Source: Stenotrophomonas sp. UBA2124 | GTDB lineage: Bacteria > Pseudomonadota > Gammaproteobacteria > Xanthomonadales > Xanthomonadaceae | Assembly: GCA_002329155.1 (NCBI GenBank) | Contig: DCXY01000001.1 | Location: 178,995 to 225,023 of the forward strand | Length of the DNA: 46,029 nt | Reading direction: 5' to 3' | Part shown: in pieces, positions 7,501-17,331 of the stretch | How the letters are laid out: each line of letters starts with the position of its first letter | Position numbering within the stretch: position 1 is the stretch's first letter | Made by a program: the position numbers and the translations under genes | Notes under the pieces: model-generated | The model's database searches: none | Seen by the model: only the letters and a program-made list of their open reading frames with translations | Told to the model about the DNA's origin: nothing

Positions 7501-7966
7501 ACATGCGCAGCGATACCCACTCGTGGCGGTACAGGTTGCGCTCGCTGCGCTTGCCGCGCAGCCGCTCCTGGAAGGCGACGCTGGCCTTGCCGAGGTCGTG
7601 CAGCAGGGCGGCCAGCTGCGCCAGCAGGCGGATGGGCTGAGCGGTATGCCAATCGTTCTCGTCGCGCTCGCGCAGCACGTTGCGGCTGGTGGTGTTGGTG
7701 GGGACGGTGCCTTCGGCATTGAAGCGGCGTGCATCGCCTACGACCCAGAGCAGCTCGCTGTGGTCGTGGCCGCGTATCCAGTGGCAGGCCACGGCGGTGT
7801 TCCGGCGCGCGCCCTTGCGCAGCAGACGGCGCAAGGTGTCCAGCCCATCCTGGGTAATGGCGGTCTGCCAGGTGCGGTCGCCACGGCGTTCGGCGAACTG
7901 GTCAAGAATGCGTCGCGTTTCGGTGAGCGCGCGCTTCTCGCACTGCGACACCAGCAGCACGTTCAT
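4598..7966 (-). CDS. cas3: Cas2-Cas3 fusion, HD nuclease-helicase
   Basis: This 1122-residue protein combines the Cas2 adaptation domain with the Cas3 nuclease-helicase, the hallmark of type I-F. Residues 1 to about 95 (MNVLLVSQCEKRALTETRRI...) are Cas2-like. The HD nuclease motif is LLHDLGK (His123-Asp124), with later metal-site histidines at His148 and His219-220. The helicase has Walker A STGCGKT (437-443), the DEAD-like box DELD (592-595), motif III SSAT (622-625) and motif VI QLAGRVQRHRG. All core motifs are intact. It overlaps cas1 by 4 nt, so the two are translationally coupled. It is separated from csy1 by 399 nt, so adaptation/interference nuclease genes and effector genes can be regulated apart. 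Confidence 0.97.
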   Translation of the reverse strand: MNVLLVSQCEKRALTETRRILDQFAERRGDRTWQTAITQDGLDTLRRLLRKGARRNTAVACHWIRGHDHSELLWVVGDARRFNAEGTVPTNTTSRNVLRERDENDWHTAQPIRLLAQLAALLHDLGKASVAFQERLRGKRSERNLYRHEWVSLRMFQAFVGNDDDGAWLQRLADPALHQEHDWLAPGRYQRDGIDAVHAYPFQQLPPLAAAVAWLVVTHHRLPVIPVRNDDGTQGWLGKRAGNWKPAWLEQPLELVAHDWNELRQSHQQDAAEAYWKPAAALPVIEKEWSAQAARLANALLELRQRDDSDWLANPYVMHLARLSLMLADHHYSSLPPDAAERLKVTSSSTLYANTHKGGTLKQTLHEHLLGVARDAGMIAHALPGFERHLPRLVNHRGLRKRSANPKFSWQDKAADAATTLRHDSARHGGFVINMASTGCGKTLANARILYALSDPQQGLRATYALGLRTLTLQTGRSYRNDLHLGEDELAIRVGGSASRALFEYYEQLAEAQGSASIQDLIEEDSHVLYEGNTASHPLLTRALHDADIRNLLSAPLLVCTVDHVTPATESLRAGRQIAPMLRLMSSDLVLDELDDYDLDDMPALTRLVHWAGMLGSRVVLSSATLPPTLVAGMFMAYRAGRRLYRHNRGEPGTANLDAAIPCLWTDEFGVHTAACSEGNFLQEHDHFVERRTKRLLAAPPLRRAAVLPLPLQARRPEQQHVEFAAHVRDACLQLHHAHCQPDPASNRQVSFGLVRMANISPLFDVAKALHVLGAPEDTRIHLCVYHARFPLLQRSAIEHQLDTTFNRRGNHDAVFQLPGIRSALDAYPETHHLFVVLASPVCEVGRDWDADWAVAEPSSMRSLIQLAGRVQRHRGHVPEQPNVLVFDTNLRHHANGRDDRPAFLRPGYERTGGTEAQPMQLATHYLTELLVQQEIETLTALPRIQPRPSKEWKTRHSLVDLEHYRTAMSMIPTRQPAGALQPPLARDQAHASWKYPQAALTGVLPQQQPFRHDPLASTTLVFLPDEEGEQLRLHRVEEPRARRDPTLYVPIDRSQRRDVTWEAGPRISPWGQFNLLTLLQEQAEHLDKPVDDCARRLTTVEVPASESGWLWHPLLGFGGGQ

Positions 7967-8940
7967 GCCTTCACCTGCGCCGCGGTCGTGGCGGCGATGG
8001 CTTTCAAACCCTCGATGATGAAATCCAGGGATTCGCTGCGGGTGAGTGCTTCGATGCAGTGGCGGCGGAAGGCCTGCTCGTCATCACCGCGCATGGCGCA
8101 GAGGAAGGCGTGCGGCAGGATGCTCGCATCCTTGACCAGATCGGCGGCATCGAACACCAGCCCGCCGCGCCGTGTCTTGCCATGCAGTATCGCCAGCCCG
8201 TGCGGGAGCCCCAGCACCCAACAGGCGGTGGCACCGAGGCCGTAGGCCAGATAGTTGCCGTGATCCAGAAAGCGGTTGGCGGGATCGGTGCCTGTGCCGC
8301 GTTTGGCGCGGCTGAAGTCACCATAGCCCACCGTATCCACGGCCAGCTTGAACAATGCCTTGGTCAGGCGCGCTTCTTCGGTGAGCAGTGCCGTGGTGTC
8401 CTGTGCAAGCTCGATATTGCGGGAGGTGGGTTGCAGCAGGCTCTCCAGCCGCTTGGCATCGACGCTGAAGCCGGCATCGCGCAATGAACGGTGCTGCCAC
8501 TGCTGTGCAAGGCGCTGCAGGCGAAGTTGCTGCAGTTGTTTCGCGGCAAGCAGGCGGAGATCGTCATCGAACCAGAACCGCACCCAGGCCTGCAGGTATT
8601 CGGTGGGGCGGTATTCGCTCTGCGGCGAGAACCAGGCCACCTCGATGTCCACTTCGTTCGCACTGAACAAGGGCGTGCCACCACCGCCACAGAAGCCCAC
8701 CAGCACGCCTGCCTTGGCCAGTTCGCGCATCGCCGCCTGGGTGATGGATGTACCCGTGCCAAGCAGCACCGTGGTGGTGTTGGCGATGGGAATGTTCCAG
8801 TAAAGCGATTGCTTGCCGGCGTCGGTGACATACTCGACACGGCCACCCTTGACCAACACCCTGCAGTGTTGCAGGTAGTAGATGTTGGCCCGTTTTGAAT
8901 GCAGGATTGTCTTCAGGTCTGAAGACGGCAACTGTTCCAT
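7963..8940 (-). CDS. cas1: Cas1, spacer integrase
   Basis: With Cas2-3 this protein integrates new spacers at the leader end of the array. The 325-residue sequence has the I-F Cas1 N-terminus (SKRANIYYLQHCRVLVKGG). The conserved acidic/histidine metal site is present: Glu188/Glu189 in LLTEEARLTK, His253 in AILHGKTRRGG, and Asp264/Asp267 in VFDAADL. The ATG at 8940 is preceded on the minus strand by a short GGGGGGAC stretch. It is the first gene of the locus and lies 167 nt downstream of the same-strand LysR gene, so a promoter in 8941-9107 or read-through is possible; I saw no clear promoter there. Confidence 0.96.
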   Translation of the reverse strand: MEQLPSSDLKTILHSKRANIYYLQHCRVLVKGGRVEYVTDAGKQSLYWNIPIANTTTVLLGTGTSITQAAMRELAKAGVLVGFCGGGGTPLFSANEVDIEVAWFSPQSEYRPTEYLQAWVRFWFDDDLRLLAAKQLQQLRLQRLAQQWQHRSLRDAGFSVDAKRLESLLQPTSRNIELAQDTTALLTEEARLTKALFKLAVDTVGYGDFSRAKRGTGTDPANRFLDHGNYLAYGLGATACWVLGLPHGLAILHGKTRRGGLVFDAADLVKDASILPHAFLCAMRGDDEQAFRRHCIEALTRSESLDFIIEGLKAIAATTAAQVKA

Positions 8941-9107
8941 GTTGTCCCCCCGTGGCGTACCGCTCCTGATTACGGGAAGCGGGTCTCACTGGAAGAGACT
9001 GTACTGCTTGTCCGTGTGGGGTGGTAGTTGGGTTGGGCGTAAGAGCCGGAAGCTGGGGCCGGGGTGATTTCTCCCTTCGCACGGATGACGGGAGGGAGAC
9101 CCAACCC

Positions 9108-10076
9108 CTACCGCTCCGAATGCCCGGTATCGTCATACTGCCGTGGCGCGAACAGGTCCGGCTGGATCAGTTCGACGAACGCGCGTGCCTGCGGTGACAG
9201 CACCTTGCCGCGCCTGACCACCACACCGTAGCTGCGTGAGGGAAAGTAGTCGCTCATCGAGCGGGTCGCCAGTTTGTCGCGGTCGGCATCGTTGAGGCAC
9301 AGCGCGGTGACGATGGAAATGCCCATGCCCATCGCCACGTACTGCTTGATGACCTCCCAGCCGCCTACCTCCAGTGCCACCGTGTAGGGCACGCGGTGCT
9401 GCTGGAACACCAGGTCCACCAGCCGCCAGGTGATCTGCCGGCGCGGCGGCAGGATCAGTGGCCACGGTGACAGGTCTTCCAGGGTCACGTTCTTCTTGCG
9501 CGCCAATGGGTGGTCGGGCGGGGTGATCAGCACCTGGTCGAAGCGGTAGACCGGCGCGTAGCTCAGGTCGGCAGGCACATCCAGCATCGAGCCGATGGCC
9601 AGGTCTGCCGCGTCGCTGCGCAGCAGGTCGGTGCCGTCGGCGCTGATCGCGTTGTGCAGGGTCAGGCGTACGTCCGGGTGCTGGCGGCGGAAGTTCTCCA
9701 CGATCTTCGGCAGCAGGTAGAGGATGGTGGAGGAATTGGCGGCGATGTTCAGCTCGCCCGCGTCCAGCCCGCCCACCTTTTCGCGGAAACGCGGCACCAG
9801 GCCGTCCAGGGTCTCCACCAGCGGCTGGGCCATGTCGTACAGCAGCTGGCCCTCGCGGCTGGGCACCAGGCGGCGCCCGCTGCGCTCGAACAGCACCACG
9901 CCCAGCTCCCGTTCCAGCGCCTGCAGCTGCAGGCTCACCGCCGGTTGGCTGACGAAAAGCGCCTCCGCCGCACGCGAAACCGAGCCCAGGCGCACCGTCT
10001 GCAGGAAGGCGCGCAGCGGCTTGAGCCTGTCGGATTTGTAGGAAAAACGCGGGGTTGCGTCCGTCTTCTTGGTCAT
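9108..10076 (-). CDS. LysR-family transcriptional regulator, divergent from aceBA
   Basis: This is a DNA-binding regulator of LysR type. Residues from about 16 carry the winged helix-turn-helix (FLQTVRLGSVSRAAEALFVS then QPAVSLQLQALERELG). The rest is the usual periplasmic-binding-like effector domain, including TLHNAISADGTDLLRSDAADL. I chose the ATG at 10076 (322 residues); an in-frame TTG at 10085 would add three. It is transcribed away from aceB with 107 nt between the start codons, the classical layout for a LysR protein controlling the neighbouring genes. A role in regulating the glyoxylate shunt is therefore likely, but the effector is unknown. Confidence 0.9.
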   Translation of the reverse strand: MTKKTDATPRFSYKSDRLKPLRAFLQTVRLGSVSRAAEALFVSQPAVSLQLQALERELGVVLFERSGRRLVPSREGQLLYDMAQPLVETLDGLVPRFREKVGGLDAGELNIAANSSTILYLLPKIVENFRRQHPDVRLTLHNAISADGTDLLRSDAADLAIGSMLDVPADLSYAPVYRFDQVLITPPDHPLARKKNVTLEDLSPWPLILPPRRQITWRLVDLVFQQHRVPYTVALEVGGWEVIKQYVAMGMGISIVTALCLNDADRDKLATRSMSDYFPSRSYGVVVRRGKVLSPQARAFVELIQPDLFAPRQYDDTGHSER

Positions 10077-10106
10077 GGTGGGCAATTATTAGCACAACTT
10101 ATAGGT

Positions 10107-10124
10107 AACATTGCAAAAACTGTT
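10107..10124. promoter_or_regulatory. Candidate LysR operator between lysR and aceB
   Basis: The AT-rich divergent intergenic region contains the dyad AACA-N10-TGTT. On the minus strand TATAAG (10103-10098) could be the -10 of the LysR gene. LysR proteins usually bind such interrupted dyads near the divergent promoters. The site is short and the call is tentative. Confidence 0.3.
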
Positions 10125-10183
10125 TTGTTAAATAAGTGCTTTCGACGGCACGTTGGAGTCCCCGCCACCCGCAGGAACCTCCG

Positions 10184-11824
<1,641 letters not shown>

Positions 11825-11867
11825 CCTTCCCCCCTACGCACGCATTCCATCATTCGAGGACGCCACG

Positions 11868-13202
11868 ATGAGCACCTACCAGCAACAGATCGACGCCCTG
11901 CAGCAGGACTGGGACAGCAACCCGCGCTGGAAGCAGATCAAGCGCACCTACACCGCCGCCGACGTGGTGCGCCTGCGCGGCAGCGTGCAGCCGGAATACA
12001 CGCTGGCCAAGCGCGGCGCGCAGCGCCTGTGGGAGCTGGTCAATGGCGGCGCGAAGAAGGGCTACGTCAACGCCTTCGGTGCGATCAGCGCCGGCCAGGC
12101 CATGCAGCAGGCCAAGGCCGGGCTGGAAGCGGTGTACCTGTCCGGCTGGCAGGTGGCCGCCGATGGCAACACCTCCGAAACCATGTACCCGGACCAGTCG
12201 CTGTATGCCTACGACTCGGTGCCGACCATGGTCCGCCGCATCAACAACACCTTCCAGCGCGCCGATGAGATCCAGTGGAAGAACATCATCGACGGCAAGG
12301 TGAAGGAGCAGGACGCCATCGACTTCTTCCTGCCCATCGTTGCCGACGGCGAGGCCGGCTTTGGCGGCGTGCTGAACGCCTACGAGCTGATGAAGAACAT
12401 GATCACCGCCGGTGCCGCCGCGGTGCACTTCGAGGACCAGCTGGCTGCGGTGAAGAAGTGCGGCCACATGGGTGGCAAGGTGCTGGTGCCGACGCAGGAG
12501 GCTATCCAAAAGCTGTCCGCCGCGCGCCTGGCCGCCGACGTGCTGGGCGTGCCGACCATCGTGCTGGCGCGCACCGATGCCGAGGCCGCCAACCTGCTGA
12601 CCAGCGATTTCGATCCGAACGACCAGCCGTTCGTCACCGGGCAGCGCACCGCTGAAGGTTTCTACCGCGTCAGGAACGGCCTGGAGCAGGCGATCAGCCG
12701 TGGCGTGGCCTACGCCCCGCACGCGGACCTGGTGTGGTGCGAAACCGGCACGCCGGATCTGGGCTTCGCACGCGAGTTCGCCCAGGCCGTGCATGCGGCC
12801 TGCCCAGGCAAGCTGCTGTCCTACAACTGCTCGCCCTCGTTCAACTGGAAGAAGAACCTGGACGACAAGACCATCGCCCGCTTCCAGGACGAGCTGGCCG
12901 CGCTGGGCTACAAGTACCAGTTCATCACCCTGGCCGGCATCCACATCAACTGGTTCAACACCTTCAAGTTCGCCCACGACTACGCCCGTGGCGAAGGCAT
13001 GCGCCACTACGTGGAGCAGGTGCAGGAGCCGGAATTCGCCGCGCGCGAGAAGGGTTACACCTTCGTCTCGCACCAGCAGGAAGTGGGCGCGGGCTACTTC
13101 GACGATGTCACCACGGTGATCCAGGGTGGCGCCTCCAGCGTGACCGCGCTGACCGGCTCCACCGAGGAAGAACAATTCGCCACCGAAGAAGCCGTGGCCT
13201 GA
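11868..13202 (+). CDS. aceA: Isocitrate lyase
   Basis: Splits isocitrate to succinate and glyoxylate, committing carbon to the glyoxylate shunt during growth on acetate, fatty acids or leucine-derived acetyl-CoA. The 444-residue protein has the family active-site loop KKCGHMGGK with catalytic Cys198, and substrate-binding stretches SGWQVAADGN and TLAGIHINWFN. The start ATG at 11868 follows GAGGACGCCACG. It lies directly behind aceB and before a strong terminator. Confidence 0.97.
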   Translation: MSTYQQQIDALQQDWDSNPRWKQIKRTYTAADVVRLRGSVQPEYTLAKRGAQRLWELVNGGAKKGYVNAFGAISAGQAMQQAKAGLEAVYLSGWQVAADGNTSETMYPDQSLYAYDSVPTMVRRINNTFQRADEIQWKNIIDGKVKEQDAIDFFLPIVADGEAGFGGVLNAYELMKNMITAGAAAVHFEDQLAAVKKCGHMGGKVLVPTQEAIQKLSAARLAADVLGVPTIVLARTDAEAANLLTSDFDPNDQPFVTGQRTAEGFYRVRNGLEQAISRGVAYAPHADLVWCETGTPDLGFAREFAQAVHAACPGKLLSYNCSPSFNWKKNLDDKTIARFQDELAALGYKYQFITLAGIHINWFNTFKFAHDYARGEGMRHYVEQVQEPEFAAREKGYTFVSHQQEVGAGYFDDVTTVIQGGASSVTALTGSTEEEQFATEEAVA

Positions 13203-13234
13203 GCAGACGCACCACCGATCCTGGAGCAAGCTTG

Positions 13235-13262
13235 AGGGGCTCGTAAGAGCCCCTTCTTTTTC
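13235..13262 (+). terminator. Rho-independent terminator after aceA
   Basis: AGGGGCTC pairs with GAGCCCCT around a GTAA loop and is followed by TCTTTTTT. This is a textbook intrinsic terminator 33 nt after the aceA stop. Confidence 0.92.
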
Positions 13263-13338
13263 ACCATCTGGCCCGGCCGCCATCGCCACTTGCCCTGGCA
13301 CTCTTACGTTTGCAGTGCATCCTGAAGCTCAGAACTGT

Positions 13339-13356
13339 GCGCTAGCGCATATAATT
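13339..13356 (+). promoter_or_regulatory. Promoter with consensus -10 and adjoining palindrome, upstream of the GGDEF gene
   Basis: A perfect TATAAT (13351-13356) is directly preceded by the 12-bp palindrome TGCGCTAGCGCA (13339-13350). No good -35 is visible at 17 bp, which suggests an activator or an operator function for the palindrome. Transcription would start near 13363, about 60 nt before the chosen start codon. Confidence 0.55.
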
Positions 13357-13422
13357 TGGTGATAGGCTTGTGAAATTACTCGCATTGTTATGCGAGGGTC
13401 CATGAGGCAAGGGATGACCGGC

Positions 13423-14466
13423 ATGGTGTCAGGGGGCATGGCAGTGCAGTCGCAGCCGGTGGCAGACCATGCCGCGGGCGGCACGCTGCCGCGCGCGCCA
13501 CTGTCGGCCATGGAGTTCTCCCTGTTCGCCCAGTTCGGCAGCCACCGCAGGCTGGCCGCCGACGAGGTGTTGTACCGGCGCGGCGATGCCTGCACTTCCA
13601 TGTACGTGATCGTCAGTGGTGCGGTGTGCCTGGATTTTGGTGCCGGCATCACGCCGCGCCAGTTGGGCAGCGGTGACTTCTTCGGCGAGCTGGGCATGCT
13701 GATGGAACGCCACGCACGCAGCCATGAGGCGCGGGCCAACTGTGACACCCTGCTGATCGAGCTGACCCCTGAGGGCTTCAGCCAGCTGGTGGATCAGGAC
13801 CCGGCGATGATGGTGTTCTTCCTGCGCCGCACGCTGGCGCGCGTGGTCTACAGCGAACAATGCCTGATCAGCCAGCTCAGCCGCCGCAACCACGAGCTGG
13901 AGACGGCGCTGGGCAACCTGTACAGCACCACGCACGAGCTGGACCACACCCGCAGCCTGGTCTACAGCGATGACCTTACCGGCCTGCACAACCGCCGCTC
14001 GCTCACCGCCTACCTGCACCGCTCGCACCGCAGCGAGGGACGCCCGCAGGGCCTGCTGCTGATCGACTGCGATGACTTCAAGGGCCTGAACGATCGCCAT
14101 GGCCACCTGGCCGGTGACCAGGCGCTGCAGTGCATGGGGCGGATACTCAACTCGGTGGTGGGCAGGGACGATATTGCCTGCCGGCTGGGTGGCGATGAGT
14201 TCTGCATTCTGCTGCGCCAGGCAGACTGCGAGCGGCTTTCGCGTATTGCCGCCTTCGTGCTGGATGCGGTAGGCAACCTGGCAAGCTTCCCCGGCGGCGT
14301 GCCGGGTGCCCACTCGGTGAGCATCGGCATGACCCTGATCGGGGAGCAGCTGCACTGGAACGAGGCCTACAGCCTGGCCGACCGTGCACTCTACCGGGCC
14401 AAGCGCCAGGGCGGCGGCCGTGCCGAATGGCCACCCGCCGAGTCAGACCGGGCACCCGCGGCGTGA
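13423..14466 (+). CDS. Cyclic-nucleotide-binding domain / GGDEF diguanylate cyclase
   Basis: This looks like a signalling enzyme that makes cyclic di-GMP under control of an N-terminal cNMP-binding domain. The cNMP fold spans roughly residues 30-120 and includes SGAVCLDFGAG and GSGDFFGELGML. A short helical linker (SRRNHELETALGNLYSTTHE) leads to the GGDEF domain, with DDLTGLHNRRSL and the intact catalytic motif RLGGDEF. The allosteric I-site RxxD is not conserved: the matching residues are GRDD, so product inhibition may be absent. The ATG at 13423 was chosen because AAGGGA lies 8 nt upstream; in-frame ATGs at 13390, 13402 and 13414 are alternatives. The gene stands alone. Which nucleotide it binds is unknown. 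Confidence 0.88.
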   Translation: MVSGGMAVQSQPVADHAAGGTLPRAPLSAMEFSLFAQFGSHRRLAADEVLYRRGDACTSMYVIVSGAVCLDFGAGITPRQLGSGDFFGELGMLMERHARSHEARANCDTLLIELTPEGFSQLVDQDPAMMVFFLRRTLARVVYSEQCLISQLSRRNHELETALGNLYSTTHELDHTRSLVYSDDLTGLHNRRSLTAYLHRSHRSEGRPQGLLLIDCDDFKGLNDRHGHLAGDQALQCMGRILNSVVGRDDIACRLGGDEFCILLRQADCERLSRIAAFVLDAVGNLASFPGGVPGAHSVSIGMTLIGEQLHWNEAYSLADRALYRAKRQGGGRAEWPPAESDRAPAA

Positions 14467-14490
14467 TCGGCGTTCTGTAATCCGCCTCCC

Positions 14491-15323
14491 GTAGCCCGGA
14501 TAAGCGCAGCGCATCCGGGGCTTTTCGCAGTGAATGCATAAGGTGCTGGCGCGAGGTGTTGTTGGGCATGCGGATGCACGCCGTCCATCAGCAGGGAGCG
14601 CGGGTGCTTCCCGGGTGCGCTTTGCTTACCCGGGCTACGGGATGCGATGTGATTCCTTTGAGCCCGATGGACGAAATCCGTCTGGCCGAGTCAGGTCGCA
14701 AAAGGGCATGCCAACAGGCGTAGCCCGGATAAGCGCAGCGCATCCGGGGCTTTTCGCAGTGAAGGCATCAGGTGCGGGCGCAAGGTGTTACTGAGCATGC
14801 GTTTGCACACCGTCCCTCAGCTGGGAGCCCGCGTGCTTCCCGGGTGCGCTTTGCTTACTCGGGCTACGGATGCGGTGTGGTTCGCTTGAGCCTGATGGAC
14901 GAGATTCGTCTGGCAGGGTCAGGTCGCAAAAGGGCATGCCAACAGGCGTAGCCCGGATAAGCGCAGCGCATCCGGGGCTTTTCGCAGTGAAGGCGTCAGG
15001 TGCGGGCGCGAGGTTTTGTTGGGCATGCGGTTTCAGGCCATCCATCAGCGGTGAGCCTGCGTGCTTCCCGGGTGCGCTTTGCTTACCCGGGCTACAGGAT
15101 GCGGTGTGGTCGCTTGAGCCTGATGAGTGAGATTCGTCAGGCAGGGTCAGGTTGCAAATGGACGCGCCACCAGGCGTAGCCCGGATAAGCGCAGCGCATC
15201 CGGGGCTTTTCGCGGTGATTGCATCAGGTGCCGGCGCGAAGTGTCATTGGGCCTGCGGTTGCACACCGTCCCTCAGCTGGGAGCCGGCGTGCTTCCCGGG
15301 TGCGCTTTGCTTACCCGGGCTAC
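14491..15323. repeat. Four tandem ~228-bp units, each with two SMAG/REP palindromes
   Basis: Each unit begins with GTAGCCCGGATAAGCG at 14491, 14720, 14948 and 15176 (periods 229, 228 and 228 bp). A SMAG-type palindrome sits there on the plus strand and an inverted copy ending CGGGCTAC at 14638, 14867, 15095 and 15323. The DNA between and after the palindromes is also repeated with a few percent divergence, so whole units were duplicated. GTAG-ended extragenic palindromes are characteristic of Stenotrophomonas maltophilia. The array separates the convergent GGDEF and mccA genes. Short ORFs here are repeats of each other and not genes. Confidence 0.92.
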
Positions 15324-15339
15324 GGATGCTGCGTTGTGC

Positions 15340-17313
15340 TCAGCCCGCCTCGAAATCCACCAGCACGGCGCCATCGCCCACCTGGTCGCCGGCCTTGGCG
15401 CGGAAGCCGTGCACGGTGCCGTCGGCCGGTGCCTGCAGGGTGTGTTCCATCTTCATGGCCTCCATCACCAGCAGCGGCGTGCCACGGCTGACGGTGCTGC
15501 CGGGTTCCACCAGCAGCGCCACCACGCGGCCCGGCATCGGCGCCAGCAGGCTGCCGCCGTGGTCACTGGCGGTGTCGGCATCGGCAACAGGATCGTGCAG
15601 GGTGAAGCGCAGCTGGCGCGCGTTGCCGAACAGGTACAGCGTCGCACCGTCGCGCAGGGCATCGCCACGGTAGAGGCGTTCGCCAACCTGCAGGGCATAG
15701 GTGTCCCCCTGCAGCTGTCCTTCCACCTGCACCGGTTCGCCATCGTCGAAACACACCTGCCAGCCGTTGCCAAGACGCTGCACCTGCATCGCGCGCCGCT
15801 GCTCCAGTTGCTCCAGCGTGAGCGAACGCGCGGCGGCTCCGGCAAGGCGCCAGCCATCGGCGATGGCCCAGGGCGAGCCATCGCCGTGCGCCGAAGCTTC
15901 GGCGCGCGTGGCCAGTACCGCTGCGAGTGCCCAATCGGCATCGCCGACGGCAGCGTGGTGAATATCCAGCGCATCACGCTCACGCTCGATCAGTGCGGTG
16001 TCAAGATTGGCGTGGCGGAAGGAGTCGGTCATCACCAGCCGGCGCAGGAACGCGGCATTGGTGGTGACGCCGATCACCTGGCACTGCGCAAGCGCGCGCT
16101 GCATGCGCTGCAGCGCACTGTCGCGGTCCTCGTCCCAGACGATGAGCTTGGCGATCATCGGGTCATAGAACGGGGTGATGGCATCGCCCTGTTCCACGCC
16201 GGCATCCACACGCACATGCGCGCTGGCCTGCGGCAGACGCAGGTGGCGCAGCGTGCCGGTGGAGGGCAGGAAGCCACGGTCGGCATCCTCGGCGTACAGG
16301 CGCGCCTCGATGGCGTGGCCGTGGATGCGCAGCCGATCCTGCTGCAGCGGCAACGGCTGGCCGGCGGCCACGCGCAGCTGCCACTCCACCAGGTCGGTGC
16401 CGGTGATCAGTTCGGTCACCGGGTGCTCGACCTGCAGGCGGGTGTTCATTTCCATGAAATAGAAATCGCCATCCGGGCCGGCGATGAACTCCACCGTGCC
16501 GGCGCCGACGTAACCCACCGCGCGTGCGGCATCGGTGGCGGCCTTGCCCATGGCGGCACGCCGCTCGGCGGTCATGCCGGGCGCGGGCGCCTCCTCCAGC
16601 ACCTTCTGGTGGCGGCGCTGCACCGAGCAGTCGCGCTCGAACAGATACACCACGTTGCCGTGGCTGTCGCCGAACACCTGGATTTCGATATGGCGCGGCC
16701 GCTCGACGTATTTTTCGACCAGCACATGCGCATTGCCGAAAGACGCCTGTGCCTCGCGCTGGCAGCTTGCCAACGCCGCCTCGAAATCAGCACTGGCCTC
16801 GACCTTGCGCATGCCCTTGCCGCCGCCGCCCGCGCTGGCCTTGATCAGCACCGGGTAGCCGATGGCATCGGCCTGCGCGCGCAGGAACGCCGGCTCCTGT
16901 TGCTCGCCGTGGTAGCCCGGCGTCAGCGGCACGCCCGCCGCCTGCATCAGCGCCTTGGCCGCGCTTTTGTCGCCCATGGCATCGATGGCGCTTGCCGGCG
17001 GGCCGATGAAAACGATGCCTGCCTCGGCGCAGGCGCGTGCGAAGCCGGCGTTCTCGGACAGGAAGCCATAGCCCGGATGGATGGCCTGCGCACCGCTGCG
17101 GCGCGCGGCCTCGAGAATGACATCGGCGCGCAGGTAGCTTTCCGCTGCCGGTGCCGCACCGATATGGATGGCCTCGTCGGCCAGCCGCACATGCCGTGCG
17201 TTGCGGTCGGCATCGGAGTACACCGCCACGGTGGCGATGCCCATGCGACGGCAGGTGGCGATGACGCGGCAGGCGATTTCACCGCGATTGGCGATCAGGA
17301 TCTTGTTGAACAT
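15340..17313 (-). CDS. mccA: Methylcrotonyl-CoA carboxylase, biotin-containing alpha subunit
   Basis: Carboxylates its biotin with bicarbonate and ATP for transfer to 3-methylcrotonyl-CoA in leucine breakdown. The 657-residue protein has the biotin carboxylase start MFNKILIANRGEIACRVI, the ATP-grasp glycine loop KASAGGGGKGM, and a C-terminal biotinyl domain with MEAMKMEH (biotin on Lys621). The assignment to methylcrotonyl rather than propionyl or acetyl substrate rests on its partner mccB and the adjacent ivd. It starts 18 nt after mccB and its stop lies 17 nt from the SMAG repeat block, which may end the transcript. Confidence 0.92.
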   Translation of the reverse strand: MFNKILIANRGEIACRVIATCRRMGIATVAVYSDADRNARHVRLADEAIHIGAAPAAESYLRADVILEAARRSGAQAIHPGYGFLSENAGFARACAEAGIVFIGPPASAIDAMGDKSAAKALMQAAGVPLTPGYHGEQQEPAFLRAQADAIGYPVLIKASAGGGGKGMRKVEASADFEAALASCQREAQASFGNAHVLVEKYVERPRHIEIQVFGDSHGNVVYLFERDCSVQRRHQKVLEEAPAPGMTAERRAAMGKAATDAARAVGYVGAGTVEFIAGPDGDFYFMEMNTRLQVEHPVTELITGTDLVEWQLRVAAGQPLPLQQDRLRIHGHAIEARLYAEDADRGFLPSTGTLRHLRLPQASAHVRVDAGVEQGDAITPFYDPMIAKLIVWDEDRDSALQRMQRALAQCQVIGVTTNAAFLRRLVMTDSFRHANLDTALIERERDALDIHHAAVGDADWALAAVLATRAEASAHGDGSPWAIADGWRLAGAAARSLTLEQLEQRRAMQVQRLGNGWQVCFDDGEPVQVEGQLQGDTYALQVGERLYRGDALRDGATLYLFGNARQLRFTLHDPVADADTASDHGGSLLAPMPGRVVALLVEPGSTVSRGTPLLVMEAMKMEHTLQAPADGTVHGFRAKAGDQVGDGAVLVDFEAG

Positions 17314-17331
17314 GGCAGTCTCCCTTCGCCG

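Noticed and set aside
8941..9107. A second target of the mini-array guide near cas1
   Set aside because: No CC followed by a seed match to the guide was found, so cas1-cas2-3 does not seem to be under the same guide.
14534..15130. Several ~86-codon ORFs in the SMAG repeat block
   Set aside because: They are copies of one another produced by the tandem repeat and have no independent coding evidence.
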